A DNA stretch of 64,000 nt from positions 1,116,001-1,180,000 of the forward strand of contig CAVSNU010000002.1 of assembly GCA_963729445.1 (NCBI GenBank), in the 5' to 3' direction. Under the pieces are notes generated by a model, which saw only the letters and a list, made by a program, of their open reading frames with translations, was not told the origin of the DNA and ran no database searches. Positions 9,848-18,931 of this stretch are shown piece after piece. The stretch comes from JACCZH01 sp963729445 (GTDB taxonomy: Bacteria; Chloroflexota; Chloroflexia; Thermomicrobiales; CFX8). A program made the position numbers and the translations under genes. The stretch's first letter is position 1; each line of letters opens with the position of its first letter.

Positions 9848-10702
9848 ATGTTCGAACGTGATGAGGAGGAGCGATCCAAACATCACCAGGTCGAGGTGAA
9901 CCCGCTCGCCGAGACCTACACGGAGCTGGCCAGGTCACTCTGGGCTGCCGAACAGCACGCGACACCGATCGACAGGATCAACGTCGTCATTCCCGGTCTC
10001 AGCGTTGCTGATGGCTATGCGATACGCCGCGAAGTGGACCTGCTCAGGATGATTGATGGTGCGGTGCCGGTCGGCCGCAAGGTCGGCCTGGCGACGCGGT
10101 CGGCGCTGGTCAGGAACGGTCTCGACGAGCCCTTCTGGTCCTATATCTTTTCCAGCGGCGAGCATCCCGAGGGCGGGCTCATGGACCTGCGGCGTTATGT
10201 TCACCCCAGAATCCAGGCCGAGGTCGCCTTTGTGCTGGCGCAGGATCTCGACGACCCCGAGCTGACCCCGGAAGCCGCGTTCGCCGCTGTGGATGCGCTA
10301 CGGCCCGCCATCGAAATCGTCGACGTGCGTACGGGTGAGTGGGGAGCAAGCGCGGCGGAGGCGATCGCAGACAGCGGTGTCAATGCCGGTTTCATCCTCG
10401 GCGAGAGTGTTCGGAATGCAGGGCAGATCGATCCGCACGCCATCACCGCCCGGATTCGAACCGACCGTCAGGGCGAGACCGGCCCGATCGGCCGCACATC
10501 GGACCTGATCGGCGGACCCGTCGGCATCCTCACCTGGCTGGCGCGCAGGCTGGTCGTGAGTGGCGAACCGCTCCGTGCCGGGGAGATTGTCCTTACCGGC
10601 GCCTTGACACCCTCGGTCGGACTCGAGCCGGGGCACTGTTATACCGCCGAGTTCGCCGGTTTTGGTGAGGCGCTGGGAATTGTGCGTGTGACAACGCGCT
10701 AG
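9848..10702 (+). CDS. 2-keto-4-pentenoate hydratase-like protein (fumarylacetoacetase C-terminal family)
   Basis: A 284-residue protein homologous to MhpD/DmpE hydratases and decarboxylases of meta-cleavage pathways. Recognisable parts are the PGLSVADGYAIRR N-terminal motif, VGRKVGLATRS, VHPRIQAEVAFVLAQDL (metal-binding Glu region), IEIVDVRTGEW, DSGVNAGFILG, and the C-terminal GEIVLTGALTPSVGLEPG. The ATG at 9848 is preferred because it gives a family-length protein, although its ribosome-binding site is weak. An in-frame ATG at 9746 would add 34 residues. It would add water to a 2-hydroxy-dienoate, or act on a related 2-keto acid. No other ring-cleavage gene is adjacent. Confidence 0.8.
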   Translation: MFERDEEERSKHHQVEVNPLAETYTELARSLWAAEQHATPIDRINVVIPGLSVADGYAIRREVDLLRMIDGAVPVGRKVGLATRSALVRNGLDEPFWSYIFSSGEHPEGGLMDLRRYVHPRIQAEVAFVLAQDLDDPELTPEAAFAAVDALRPAIEIVDVRTGEWGASAAEAIADSGVNAGFILGESVRNAGQIDPHAITARIRTDRQGETGPIGRTSDLIGGPVGILTWLARRLVVSGEPLRAGEIVLTGALTPSVGLEPGHCYTAEFAGFGEALGIVRVTTR

Positions 10703-10870
10703 AACGATGTCCTGGCGTTCCCGGCATGAACCCACCGATCGTCTTCCATCGCAACCTCAGCACACGCTCAGCCAGCCACGCAACATGCGTATCTGCAGCA
10801 GCCCTGTACCTCCCCTTGGCACAATTGGACGAGGGACTAGACTCGCCTCATCCACACCAGGGGAGCCATC

Positions 10871-11401
10871 GTGGCCACAACACACGCGAGCAGGACACGC
10901 AAATCTGTAACCCTCACCCGGAGGGAGTTCTTCGAGGATCTGACTGACGCAGTGCGTACAAGGCTCAGCGGGGAGATGCAGGCGTTCCACGCACGGAACA
11001 CGATGAACCTGCTCAAGATCCACTATGGCGCGAACTATCGCATCCATTACGAAGTCTGGATCAACACCGAGACCGGCTTTGTCGAGCTCGGGCTGCATTT
11101 CGAGGATGGCCCGGAAAGCACCCGACGGCTTCTGGAGCATTTCGATCGCCACATCGTCGAGATCAAGCACCTGCTTGGAGCGCACTGCGAGCTGGAGCGC
11201 TGGACCAAGTCATGGGGACACTTCTACGAAACACACCCGATCGAACCGTTGACCCATGGGTTTGCCCAGACGCTCGCCCAACGGCTGGTCCACATGATCG
11301 ACGTCCTGCAGCCCATTCTGGACGAGGCGTACACTGCCGGGCTGGCCCCAACCACGCCACGGCCGAGTACCTTCCACCAGCGCTTCCGCGGGCGCCGATA
11401 A
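10871..11401 (+). CDS. Hypothetical protein
   Basis: A 176-residue soluble protein. The GTG start at 10871 follows GGGGAG. It is rich in His, Glu and Arg, with predicted alternating strand/helix pattern (NYRIHYEVWIN, GFVELGLHFED, then helical RRLLEHFDRHIVEIKHLL). The ELGLHFE plus HCELERWTKSWGHFYE layout hints at a small alpha/beta domain, but no family is recognised. It sits ~160 nt upstream of the superoxide dismutase gene, which has its own promoter-like sequence. Confidence 0.6.
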   Translation: MATTHASRTRKSVTLTRREFFEDLTDAVRTRLSGEMQAFHARNTMNLLKIHYGANYRIHYEVWINTETGFVELGLHFEDGPESTRRLLEHFDRHIVEIKHLLGAHCELERWTKSWGHFYETHPIEPLTHGFAQTLAQRLVHMIDVLQPILDEAYTAGLAPTTPRPSTFHQRFRGRR

Positions 11402-11435
11402 TCCTGGAGAAACGCTACCTACGACGTTCCTCGGA

Positions 11436-11464
11436 TTGCGTGCCCTCCTCAAGTGGTCTATTCT
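11436..11464 (+). promoter_or_regulatory. Candidate sigma-70-type promoter for the superoxide dismutase gene
   Basis: TTGCGT and TATTCT are separated by 17 nt, 100 nt ahead of the ATG at 11564. The spacing is ideal and the boxes match in most positions. The same TATTCT -10 element recurs ahead of the toxin-antitoxin pair. Confidence 0.45.
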
Positions 11465-11563
11465 AGGAGGGTGACGCTCCGGGATTGGCTCGCCAAGCGA
11501 CCTCGGCGGCCGCTGGAACGGATGACGTCCTTCGATTTTCATTACACGGGAGGGTACTGCTAC

Positions 11564-12178
11564 ATGGCACACCAACTACCTGATCTTCCATATCCGCATA
11601 ATGCGCTTGAGCCGTATATCGACGAGCGCACAATGCAGGTCCACCATGGAGGACACCATCAGGCTTATGTCAATAATCTGAATGCCGCGCTCGAAGCGTA
11701 CCCGGAGCTTCAGAACAAGAGCGTTGAGGAGCTCCTGCGCAATCTCGATGCCATACCAGAGAAGATCCGCACCGCTGTGAGAAACAACGGCGGCGGCCAC
11801 TACAACCACACGTTGTTCTGGCAGATCATGAGCCCGAACGGTGGCGGCGAGCCGACCGGAGAGTTGGCCGACGCGATCAACAAGACGTTCGGCAGCTTTG
11901 ACGAGTTCAAGGCCCAGTTCAAGGCGGCGGCCCTTGGCGTGTTCGGCAGTGGCTGGGCGTGGCTAGACGTCAACGAAAATGGCGATATCCATATTCACTC
12001 GACGCCAAACCAGGATAGCCCGATCTCGGTGGGCCACACGCCGATCATGGGTATCGATGTCTGGGAGCACGCCTACTACCTCAAGTACCTGAATCTCCGC
12101 CCGAACTACATTGACGCCTGGTGGAACGTGGCTTATTGGGACAAGATCGCGGAGAACTACCAGAAGGCCCGTTCGTAG
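11564..12178 (+). CDS. sodA: Superoxide dismutase, manganese type
   Basis: A 204-residue Fe/Mn superoxide dismutase. The ATG at 11564 follows GGGAGGG; the frame upstream is open but unlike the family. Metal ligands are visible: His in [12 protein letters not shown], His in [10 protein letters not shown], and Asp and His in [10 protein letters not shown]. Two features favour manganese: the outer-sphere glutamine in STPNQDSP, and a Gly rather than the iron-type residue before the NH ligand motif. It converts superoxide to oxygen and peroxide in the cytoplasm. With the manganese catalase at 49 kb, the window encodes a manganese-based oxidative defence, though not in one operon. Confidence 0.93.
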   Translation: MAHQLPDLPYPHNALEPYIDERTMQVHHGGHHQAYVNNLNAALEAYPELQNKSVEELLRNLDAIPEKIRTAVRNNGGGHYNHTLFWQIMSPNGGGEPTGELADAINKTFGSFDEFKAQFKAAALGVFGSGWAWLDVNENGDIHIHSTPNQDSPISVGHTPIMGIDVWEHAYYLKYLNLRPNYIDAWWNVAYWDKIAENYQKARS

Positions 12179-12242
12179 CGGGGCGCTGAACCGACCCCAT
12201 CGCGTGCCGGGCGCACAGCAGTGTGCCCCTGCGCAGATCTGA

Positions 12243-12290
12243 CACACGAAGAACGGGAGGGGCCATGTGGCCCCTCCCGTTCTTCGTGTG
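12243..12290. terminator. Bidirectional terminator: 23-bp perfect palindrome
   Basis: Two perfect 23-nt arms (left arm starting CACACGAAGAACGGG) with a two-base centre. It lies between the converging ends of sodA (12178) and the secreted protein gene (12319). T-rich ends are short (TTCTTCG), but the stem is exceptionally stable. Confidence 0.75.
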
Positions 12291-12318
12291 CAGGCTCATT
12301 GATGTGTACCTGGTGTGT

Positions 12319-14100
12319 TTATCCTACGGGCGTTGCAGCAGCCTGCTGGCCCGGTTCCGCAGTTGCCGGGGTGTCAGCCGTCGCTGGAGCCGCCGTGTCC
12401 AGGTAATACACCTCGACGTGGTTATTCTTGTCCAGGCCCAGAGCCTGGAACAACGGCCAGTTCATCTCAACCGCCCACTTGGCTCGCCAGCCGGCCTGAT
12501 GCGGCACGGCCACACGGTCGCCAATGGTGCAGTCGAGCACAACCCCGTTGGCAACCAGCCGCAGCCGCTCGCCGACCAGGTAGTCCGGGTGGACGCAGTA
12601 GTAGCCGTTCGGGTCGACTTTCCAGTTCGGGATGGCGTTGCCCCAGCCTGCGTGCTTGGGCATGGTCTTCTCCCACCAGGCACGGTCATAGCTGGCCGAG
12701 TAGTACGCAGCCTTGCCCGCGCCAATCGCGTCGCCATCCACGCGTGGCGGGCCCAGAGCGAACTCGCGCACGTCGGCGTCGTACTCGACGATGATCCCCT
12801 CGTAGGTGGCCATGACAGCATCGATCCACGATTGCATCGCGGCATCGTCCCAGTTCGGGTTGCCGTTGCTGTAGTAGTTCGCCAGGATCGAAGGCCAGTC
12901 AAAGGACTGCACCATCCAGTCGGCGAAGATCTGCGCGCCGTAGTGTGCATTCTGGCTCGGATCATTTAGATCAACTGACGCATCACCGACCGCACTCTCC
13001 TGCACCGCCAGCAGCCCCCGGCCACCGTTCTCCTGGGTCGCAAACGGATCGCCGCCGGAGGAGACGCGCATGACGGCCGTCAACATGTACGGATCGATGT
13101 AGCGATCCAGCGCGGCCGTCACGAGCTCTTCACCGAATGGCTCCTGGTGGGCCAACGGCACAAACTTCGCGTCGGTTCGCTCGTCAACCGGCAGGCCGCG
13201 CCAGATGCGGTAGTGCAGCCCCATGTTGCCGGATTCAACCTCCCAGCCGGCCGCGTTGCCCGGCGTGTAGGTGAGTACGCGGCGCTCGAAGACTTGCACC
13301 AGCACCTGCTTGGACTCGCCGGCGACCTGGGCATTCACCCAGTACGGCTCAGTGATCGGCAGGCCGAGCAAGTATGACCACGGCAGCGGATAGTTGGCGG
13401 CCCACTCCAGGAACGGCCCGGCGATGTTGTGGCCGGTGGTGTCGTCGTAATCAGCGACGCTCACACCAAGATCGGGCGCGCCACCACCAACGACTGAGCC
13501 GTCGGGATTCACGAGATCGCTGACCGGCTCGCCCACGCGCGCATCGAAGCGCGGCGCGGCGTATTCGCCCTCGGCGACGGTCGGGTCGCTCCAGACCGAA
13601 GAGAGTTTCGAGAGCGAAGCGTAGGTCACAGGGTTCGGTTGCTCGTAATCGCCAACGATGGCGATGTCGGCCGGTGCGCGGCGCACGAACTCCTGCTCGC
13701 CGAGCTGAACCTCACCGGAGAGCATCTCGCTGGAGAGCAGCGCGCCCGAGACGTACCAGAGATCTTCCGGGGACATGTTCGGGTCGAGAATGTCCAGCCG
13801 GCCCTTGTCGAAGTACGTGGTGTGGCGCAGCCCGGTCGGGCTCTCGCGATAGTACTCGGTCGTCGAGACGATTGGCGCGGGACCCCAGATCCAGGTTCGC
13901 GCGACCTCACCGGCGGCCACCGGGCCGTCGGTTTGGTTCCAGACTGATTGCACTGCGGGATTGCTTGTCGGCGATGTGGTGGCGGCGGCCTGTTCTGAGC
14001 TGGGAGCTTGCGCCAGCGCTGTCCAGGTCACGCTCATGACGATCGCGAGCACCATGCTGAAAGCCAGCACCGCGCTTGCGGGCGTATTCATACGCTTCAA
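12319..14100 (-). CDS. Secreted protein with lytic-transglycosylase-like domain
   Basis: A 593-residue exported protein. TTG at 14100 is chosen because GGAGGAC lies at proper distance, whereas the nearby ATG at 14091 is too far from it. Residues 1-30 form a signal peptide ending ...TALAQA. The middle (about 100-310) carries the Chloroflexota-type tryptophan-rich domain (VFERRVLTYTPGNAAGWEVESGNMGLHYRIW). Residues ~330-440 resemble an SLT/goose-lysozyme domain (YMLTAVMRVSS, then GGRGLLAVQ), but the position of the catalytic Glu in 'VESG'-type motifs is Ser. A cysteine-paired beta-barrel-like segment (GYYCVHPDYL ... VLDCTIGDRVAV) follows. A Thr/Ala/Pro-rich tail ends the protein. Probably wall-associated; enzymatic activity uncertain. 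Confidence 0.7.
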   Translation of the reverse strand: MKRMNTPASAVLAFSMVLAIVMSVTWTALAQAPSSEQAAATTSPTSNPAVQSVWNQTDGPVAAGEVARTWIWGPAPIVSTTEYYRESPTGLRHTTYFDKGRLDILDPNMSPEDLWYVSGALLSSEMLSGEVQLGEQEFVRRAPADIAIVGDYEQPNPVTYASLSKLSSVWSDPTVAEGEYAAPRFDARVGEPVSDLVNPDGSVVGGGAPDLGVSVADYDDTTGHNIAGPFLEWAANYPLPWSYLLGLPITEPYWVNAQVAGESKQVLVQVFERRVLTYTPGNAAGWEVESGNMGLHYRIWRGLPVDERTDAKFVPLAHQEPFGEELVTAALDRYIDPYMLTAVMRVSSGGDPFATQENGGRGLLAVQESAVGDASVDLNDPSQNAHYGAQIFADWMVQSFDWPSILANYYSNGNPNWDDAAMQSWIDAVMATYEGIIVEYDADVREFALGPPRVDGDAIGAGKAAYYSASYDRAWWEKTMPKHAGWGNAIPNWKVDPNGYYCVHPDYLVGERLRLVANGVVLDCTIGDRVAVPHQAGWRAKWAVEMNWPLFQALGLDKNNHVEVYYLDTAAPATADTPATAEPGQQAAATPVG

Positions 14101-14430
14101 CGAGTTGTCCTCCCCATTCCCCCTGGAGTTATTCGTCTGCGTTCGCCGGACGCTTCAGAACGTCCCCGTCGGGATGGTATCTGCGATAAGTTGGCCGCTC
14201 ATTGACTGCCCCACCAGTGCAATGAGTCCGTACGTTCGCACCTAAAGTAGCCTGTGAACCTGAGAGAAACGGTTCATGATAACGATACGCTACTTCCAAA
14301 TAGTACGATAGCGTCGGATGGTACCAACCGTTTAGTCCAAACGCAAGACGAAGGTCACGGTTCGGGGCAGAATTAGCAGGAGTAGCAGCAGCGTTCTATT
14401 GCGCATTTTCGATCTACGAGGAGACCATTT

Positions 14431-14745
14431 GTGAGCCAGTTTGTCACCGTTGCCAGGGCGGATGAGGTCGAGCCCGGCACCGCCAAGCAAGTGTGGGTGC
14501 GTGACACGCCACTCGCGATCTGTAATCTCGATGGCGAGTTTCACGCGATCAGCGACGTCTGCACCCACGAGGAATTCTTCCTCTCAGGGGGCGTCATCGA
14601 GGGCTGCGAGATCGAGTGCCCGATGCACCGTGGCGTCTTCAACATCAAAACCGGCGAGGCCGAAGTCTACCCGGCCGAGGACCCGCTCCCGACCTACCCG
14701 TGCCGGGTCGTGAACGGCGAAGTGCAGGTGAGTATGTCCCGGTAG
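14431..14745 (+). CDS. Rieske [2Fe-2S] ferredoxin-type protein
   Basis: A 104-residue single-domain Rieske protein. GTG start with GAGGAGA seven bases upstream. Cluster ligands are in CTHEEFFLSGG (Cys, His) and CPMHRGVFN (Cys, His), with the usual GEAEVYPAEDPLPTYPCRV ending. It matches soluble Rieske ferredoxins that pass electrons to aromatic-ring or other non-heme oxygenases. No oxygenase or reductase gene is adjacent, so the partner is unknown. Confidence 0.92.
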   Translation: MSQFVTVARADEVEPGTAKQVWVRDTPLAICNLDGEFHAISDVCTHEEFFLSGGVIEGCEIECPMHRGVFNIKTGEAEVYPAEDPLPTYPCRVVNGEVQVSMSR

Positions 14746-14943
14746 TAGCGGCTTGTCTCCGCTTAGGTTGATGCGGATGGGGATGAGTATTCAAACGATC
14801 AGCCCGAGGCACGAGCGTTCAGCGTAACGCCGTAACCGTTCCCGGAACACAAGCCTGATGGATTGGCTGTCTCGCGACGGATCATCATCGGGTCTTGCCG
14901 GCGAGTCAGGCAACCGGCCCTAGTACGCTTACAGTTCCTGACC

Positions 14944-14972
14944 TGCCCGGCAAGACGACGTCTTGCTGGGCA
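14944..14972. terminator. Hairpin between the Rieske and MFS genes
   Basis: Inverted repeat TGCCCGGCAAGACG / CGTCTTGCTGGGCA with one mismatch and a one-base centre, ~200 nt after the Rieske stop. Either a terminator or part of the MFS gene leader; there is no T-run. Confidence 0.35.
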
Positions 14973-15031
14973 ACGATGAACCTGCACGCGAAGCGTGAGG
15001 CAAAAACACTATCGACGAGAGCAATGCACCC

Positions 15032-16186
15032 TTGAATCTCAATCCCTCGCCGGTGGAGAACCCGCCAACCAAGCCGCGCGCCGCGGTGACGCTGATCTTC
15101 TTCATAAACGGCGTCGTGGTCAGCAGCTGGGTTGCCCGCATCCCGGAGCTGCAGCGCAAGCTAGGCATCAGCGAGGGGGAGCTTGGCCTCGCCTTGCTGG
15201 GGCTGGGGCTGGGCGCACTCGTGGCACTCGTGATGAGCGGCTGGCTGGTTGGCAGAATGGGCAGCCGCCCGGTCACGACGCTCTCGGTAGTCGCCGTCTG
15301 CGCGCTACTGCCGGGGCCGGCGCTTGCCCCGAGCACCGCAACCCTGACACTGGCGCTGTTCATCTTTGGTGCAGCCAACGGCGCGCTGGATGTAGCGATG
15401 AACGCCCAGGGCGTGCTGATTCAACGGCATTACGGCAGACCCATTCTCTCGTCGATGCACGCGGCGTTCAGTTTCGGCGCCTTCACCGGAGCGGCGGTTG
15501 GAGGGTTGGCTGCAGCAGCCGGCATTACCCCCACGGAACATCTGCTCGGGGCGGCACTCGTGCTTGGCGTGGCCGCGTTTCTGGCGGCGCGCTGGCTGCT
15601 CCCCGCGCATGAAGACGTCTCCCGTGGGGGTCCGAGCTTCGTGAAGCCGTCGCGAAGATTGGCTGCGCTCGGGACCGTCGCGTTCTGTGGGCTGCTGATT
15701 GAAGGAGCGGTGGCAGACTGGAGCGCCGTGTACCTGAACAACGTGCTCGAAACCGGGCCCGCCCTCGCGGCCGCCGGCTTCGCTGCCTTCTCGCTGACGA
15801 TGGCAGCCGGCCGGCTGATCGGTGACCGGCTCGTGTTTCTCACGCACCCGATCACCATCGCGAGATATGGCGGCACGATCGCGCTGATCGGGTTGATGAT
15901 TGCCCTGTTGGCGCCACATCCGCTGCTGGCGATCGGTGGCTTCGCACTCGTCGGCGCGGGGCTGTCCAACATCGTCCCGATCGTCTTCACCGCAGCGGGG
16001 AGAATTTCAAAACTGGCGCCCGGTCCAGCGATCGCGGCGGTGGCGACAACGGGCTACTTCGGCTTCCTGACCGGGCCGCCGGTTATCGGGCTGGTGGCGG
16101 AGCTGCTGACGCTACGAGTCGCGCTCCTGATCCTCGTCATCCTGGCCGCCGTCATGACGGTCCTGTCCGGGACCCTCAAGCACTAG
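15032..16186 (+). CDS. MFS transporter, YbjJ-like
   Basis: A 384-residue integral membrane protein with about twelve hydrophobic spans. TTG start at 15032. The first span carries FFINGVVVSSWVARIPELQRKLGIS, a segment typical of the YbjJ-like MFS branch (facilitator family lacking a defined substrate). The loop between spans 2 and 3 has the MFS signature-like GWLVGRMGSRPVT. A second conserved motif, GAANGALDVAMNAQGVLIQ, is also shared with YbjJ-type members. Substrate unknown. Its stop is 6 nt from the stop of the converging L,D-transpeptidase gene. Confidence 0.85.
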   Translation: MNLNPSPVENPPTKPRAAVTLIFFINGVVVSSWVARIPELQRKLGISEGELGLALLGLGLGALVALVMSGWLVGRMGSRPVTTLSVVAVCALLPGPALAPSTATLTLALFIFGAANGALDVAMNAQGVLIQRHYGRPILSSMHAAFSFGAFTGAAVGGLAAAAGITPTEHLLGAALVLGVAAFLAARWLLPAHEDVSRGGPSFVKPSRRLAALGTVAFCGLLIEGAVADWSAVYLNNVLETGPALAAAGFAAFSLTMAAGRLIGDRLVFLTHPITIARYGGTIALIGLMIALLAPHPLLAIGGFALVGAGLSNIVPIVFTAAGRISKLAPGPAIAAVATTGYFGFLTGPPVIGLVAELLTLRVALLILVILAAVMTVLSGTLKH

Positions 16187-16192
16187 GCACGC

Positions 16193-17281
16193 TTACTCCC
16201 GCACCACAACCCGTGTGCCGATATCCGCCCATTTCCAGAGAATCTCAGCAATATGGTTGGGCGGGATAACACAGCCCTGACCGTCCCGGACGCCGTAGGT
16301 CGTGCGCCACGTCGAGCCATGGATGGCGTAATCCTCATAGAAGTACATCGGCCAGGGTACGTTGGGTTCATAATACGGCTTGCCGTCCCAGCCAATGCCG
16401 CTCATCGACTGAATCTCGTATTTTAGCCAGATCTCGAAGGTGCCGGTCACGGTTGGCGCTTCCGGCGGCCCGGTCACGATGGTTGAGGACAAGAATGGAA
16501 GATCGCCGACATAGGCGGTCAGCCGGAACTCGCTCAGGTCGATCTCAATCCAGCGCTCGGTTGAGAAGGCGTCGGTCGTCAGCAAGCCGTCCGTGGACGG
16601 GTAGTCGACCGCGTTCTGGGGACGGGCTTGTGGCACGCTGAGCTGGTTGTTCAGCGCCGCGTCGAGCGTACCGAGCGGCACGAAGGCCGTGCCAGCCTCG
16701 GCCGTCCAGGAGAGCGCCCCATACTGGAAAAACTGGTAGGTGGTATTGCCGGTGCTGAACTCCTGGGAGATCGGGGAACCCAGCCGATCGGCGACGCCCG
16801 GCTCATCAAAGAGCGCCAGGAAACCACCGACGACGCTGTGCCCGGTCTCCGGGAAGAACCGCGCGCCATCGCCGGCGTCGTCCACGGGCTTGAAGGCTGG
16901 GTGCCAGTTGGTATAGCCAACCCGGTCGGCATATACCTGTCCGAGCTTGGCGAGCTGCGTGTTGTTGCCAGCCATGGTTCCGGTGACATGGTTGATCTCA
17001 AGGCGCGCGTACTCAAACCACTGGGTCCAGCGGTCGTCGTGCTTCACGGCCGGGCTAATGGGCAGCCCGGTGCTATCCGCACTCTGCTGGGTCAACCAGT
17101 ACGCCAGAAACGGCCCGTTCACCGTCTGGCCGGTCTCCGTGAAATAGAGCTGCTTTCTGGCCGCAACCCCTTGCGCCTGCGCGCTCACGGCGCCGGCCGA
17201 GGAAATGGCCATTACAGCCATCAACAGCATAGTCAGCAGCAGCCGTGACAACCGCCCGAGTTGTGGTCGTGTACTTTCCAT
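16193..17281 (-). CDS. Secreted L,D-transpeptidase-like (YkuD) protein with altered active site
   Basis: A 362-residue exported protein with an N-terminal signal peptide (about 1-37, ending VSAQA). The ATG follows AGGACATC. Residues ~40-215 hold two repeats of a Chloroflexota-type extracellular domain (FTETGQTVNGPFLAYW; FFPETGHSVVGGFLALF). The last ~130 residues are a YkuD domain (WIEIDLSEFRLTAYVGDLPF, then AIHGSTW). In canonical enzymes the nucleophile sits in SHGC; here it reads GQGC, keeping Cys337 and His321 but replacing the SHGC histidine with Gln335. Cross-linking activity is therefore uncertain. Probably involved in cell-wall modification. Confidence 0.8.
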   Translation of the reverse strand: MESTRPQLGRLSRLLLTMLLMAVMAISSAGAVSAQAQGVAARKQLYFTETGQTVNGPFLAYWLTQQSADSTGLPISPAVKHDDRWTQWFEYARLEINHVTGTMAGNNTQLAKLGQVYADRVGYTNWHPAFKPVDDAGDGARFFPETGHSVVGGFLALFDEPGVADRLGSPISQEFSTGNTTYQFFQYGALSWTAEAGTAFVPLGTLDAALNNQLSVPQARPQNAVDYPSTDGLLTTDAFSTERWIEIDLSEFRLTAYVGDLPFLSSTIVTGPPEAPTVTGTFEIWLKYEIQSMSGIGWDGKPYYEPNVPWPMYFYEDYAIHGSTWRTTYGVRDGQGCVIPPNHIAEILWKWADIGTRVVVRE

Positions 17282-17379
17282 GATGTCCTGTGTCAGTTTA
17301 TGTACAACCAGAATGAGGCACCCACTGTGCCTGACAGATCATTGATCGCACAGTTAGCAACCGCGATGGGATCTTCGTC

Positions 17380-18294
17380 CTAATCCTTCTCTTCCGGACG
17401 CACCATCATCAGCGGGGCGGACGAATCGCGCAAAATGCGCTCGGCGACGGAGCCCATAACGAGGCGACGAAAACCGGTTCGCCCGTGGGTAGCAATGACA
17501 ACCAGGTCAACATTCTGCTCGTCGGCCGCCGCTACAATCTCATCGGCGATCACGCCCTCGCGCACCTCCCAGGTGACGGTATACCCGCGGCCTTCCAGGC
17601 GGCCGGCCACCTCAGCCAGGTAGGCCGCAGCGTCTGCGCGGGTCGCCTCCATGTAGGTATCGATCATCTGATAGTTGGCGGCCCCACCAACGTCGGCTGC
17701 TGTCTGCCAGCTCATCGTCTCGGGAATGCGTACGAAATGGAACTGGAGCTGCTTTGATTCCAACGAGGCGAGCGCCCCCTCGAGCGCCTGCTCTGCAAAG
17801 CCGGAGCCATCCAGCGGCACCAGCACCTTCTCGATCGAGTGTACCTCCGGCATGGGTTCGCCCGAGTCTGACGCGCGGACAACGACCACCGGGCAGGGTG
17901 CGCCGCCTACAATCCGGTTGGCGACGCTACCAACCATGAGCCGGTTGAACCCGGAACGGCCATGGCTGCTCATCACCACCAGAGGATTGGGGACTTCATC
18001 GAGCAAACTCAGGATCTCAACCTCCGGCCGGCCGGCACGGACCACAGTCTCGACGTCCGCGTTCCCAAAGCGGGCAGCTACCGCGTCGAGATACTCCTGA
18101 GCTCGCCGCTGCTCGTGCTGCAAATCTTGGGTGTCGGTGCTGTCCTGCATCCAGGCCGCAAATTCGGTCGAGACATCGACCACGGACACCAGGAGCACTG
18201 TTGCCCCCGAATCGACCGCAAACGTCTTTGCTACCGGCAAGGCGGTCTCAGACGTCTCCGACATATCAAGAGGCACAACAATTGTCGCCGGCAC
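17380..18294 (-). CDS. Universal stress protein with two Usp domains
   Basis: A 304-residue protein made of two tandem UspA domains. The GTG at 18294 (VPATIVVPLD) follows AAAGGGA and begins exactly at the first domain; an in-frame GTG at 18327 would add 11 residues. Each half ends with an ATP-binding loop: SSHGRSGFNRLMVGSVANRI and THGRTGFRRLVMGSVAERI, both fitting G-x2-G-x9-G-S. The second half also has DLVVIATHG. It probably binds ATP in the cytoplasm under stress. No regulator is adjacent. Confidence 0.88.
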   Translation of the reverse strand: MPATIVVPLDMSETSETALPVAKTFAVDSGATVLLVSVVDVSTEFAAWMQDSTDTQDLQHEQRRAQEYLDAVAARFGNADVETVVRAGRPEVEILSLLDEVPNPLVVMSSHGRSGFNRLMVGSVANRIVGGAPCPVVVVRASDSGEPMPEVHSIEKVLVPLDGSGFAEQALEGALASLESKQLQFHFVRIPETMSWQTAADVGGAANYQMIDTYMEATRADAAAYLAEVAGRLEGRGYTVTWEVREGVIADEIVAAADEQNVDLVVIATHGRTGFRRLVMGSVAERILRDSSAPLMMVRPEEKD

Positions 18295-18558
18295 GTGATC
18301 AATCCCTTTCACCAACCCTAATCCCACCCCACCAGTATAGAGCGGTTATCACAGCAATAGGCGTGTGGACGCGCTGGGCCTGGACATTCGGCGCCACACC
18401 GTACGCGGCGGGACCGCGACCGCCCGAGTAGTCGGCCGCCACGCATGGGTCAGCTCAGCATGACTGAAAAGGAGCGAGAGTGGTCGAGAGAGCAGTTCGG
18501 GTCGTGTTATCCTCGATTGCCGTTGCGGCTGATCGACGACGGTGAGTGGAGCGTGTAG

Positions 18559-18873
18559 GTGACCATTTGCGAACAGTGTGGGACCCGCAACCCGGAGTCC
18601 TCCGAAACCTGCTACTCGTGTGGTGCGCCTTTGAACGCACGTGACGAGAGCCGGCCAACCATCATTGATATCACCGGCGATCAATCGGAGATCGTCACCG
18701 AGCCAGAGCGCGAGCGCTTCGGTCCGTTCGGGCACGTGCAAGCTGGGCCGGCAAGAATCTATCAGGTGCGTGGTGGCAACCGCAGCTGCCTGATCATCGT
18801 GGTGGCGGCGCTGCTGCTGGTCTGCTGCGTCTGCGTTGGCTGGTGGACCGTTGCCGACAACATCTTCGTTTAG
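18559..18873 (+). CDS. Zinc-ribbon protein with C-terminal membrane anchor
   Basis: A 104-residue protein. GTG start with GGAG seven bases upstream. Residues 4-24 form a treble-clef zinc ribbon (CEQCGTRNPESSETCYSCGAPL, two CxxC pairs). An acidic disordered linker follows. A hydrophobic segment (LIIVVAALLLVCCVCVGWW) near residues 78-96 anchors the tail, so the zinc ribbon probably faces the cytoplasm. Function unknown; such ribbon-plus-anchor proteins are common in Chloroflexota and Actinomycetota. Confidence 0.7.
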   Translation: MTICEQCGTRNPESSETCYSCGAPLNARDESRPTIIDITGDQSEIVTEPERERFGPFGHVQAGPARIYQVRGGNRSCLIIVVAALLLVCCVCVGWWTVADNIFV

Positions 18874-18931
18874 ATAGAAGGCGGTCTCCTGGATCAGAGC
18901 AGAGGCGTTTTGGGAGACGAGGCCGGCAGCG

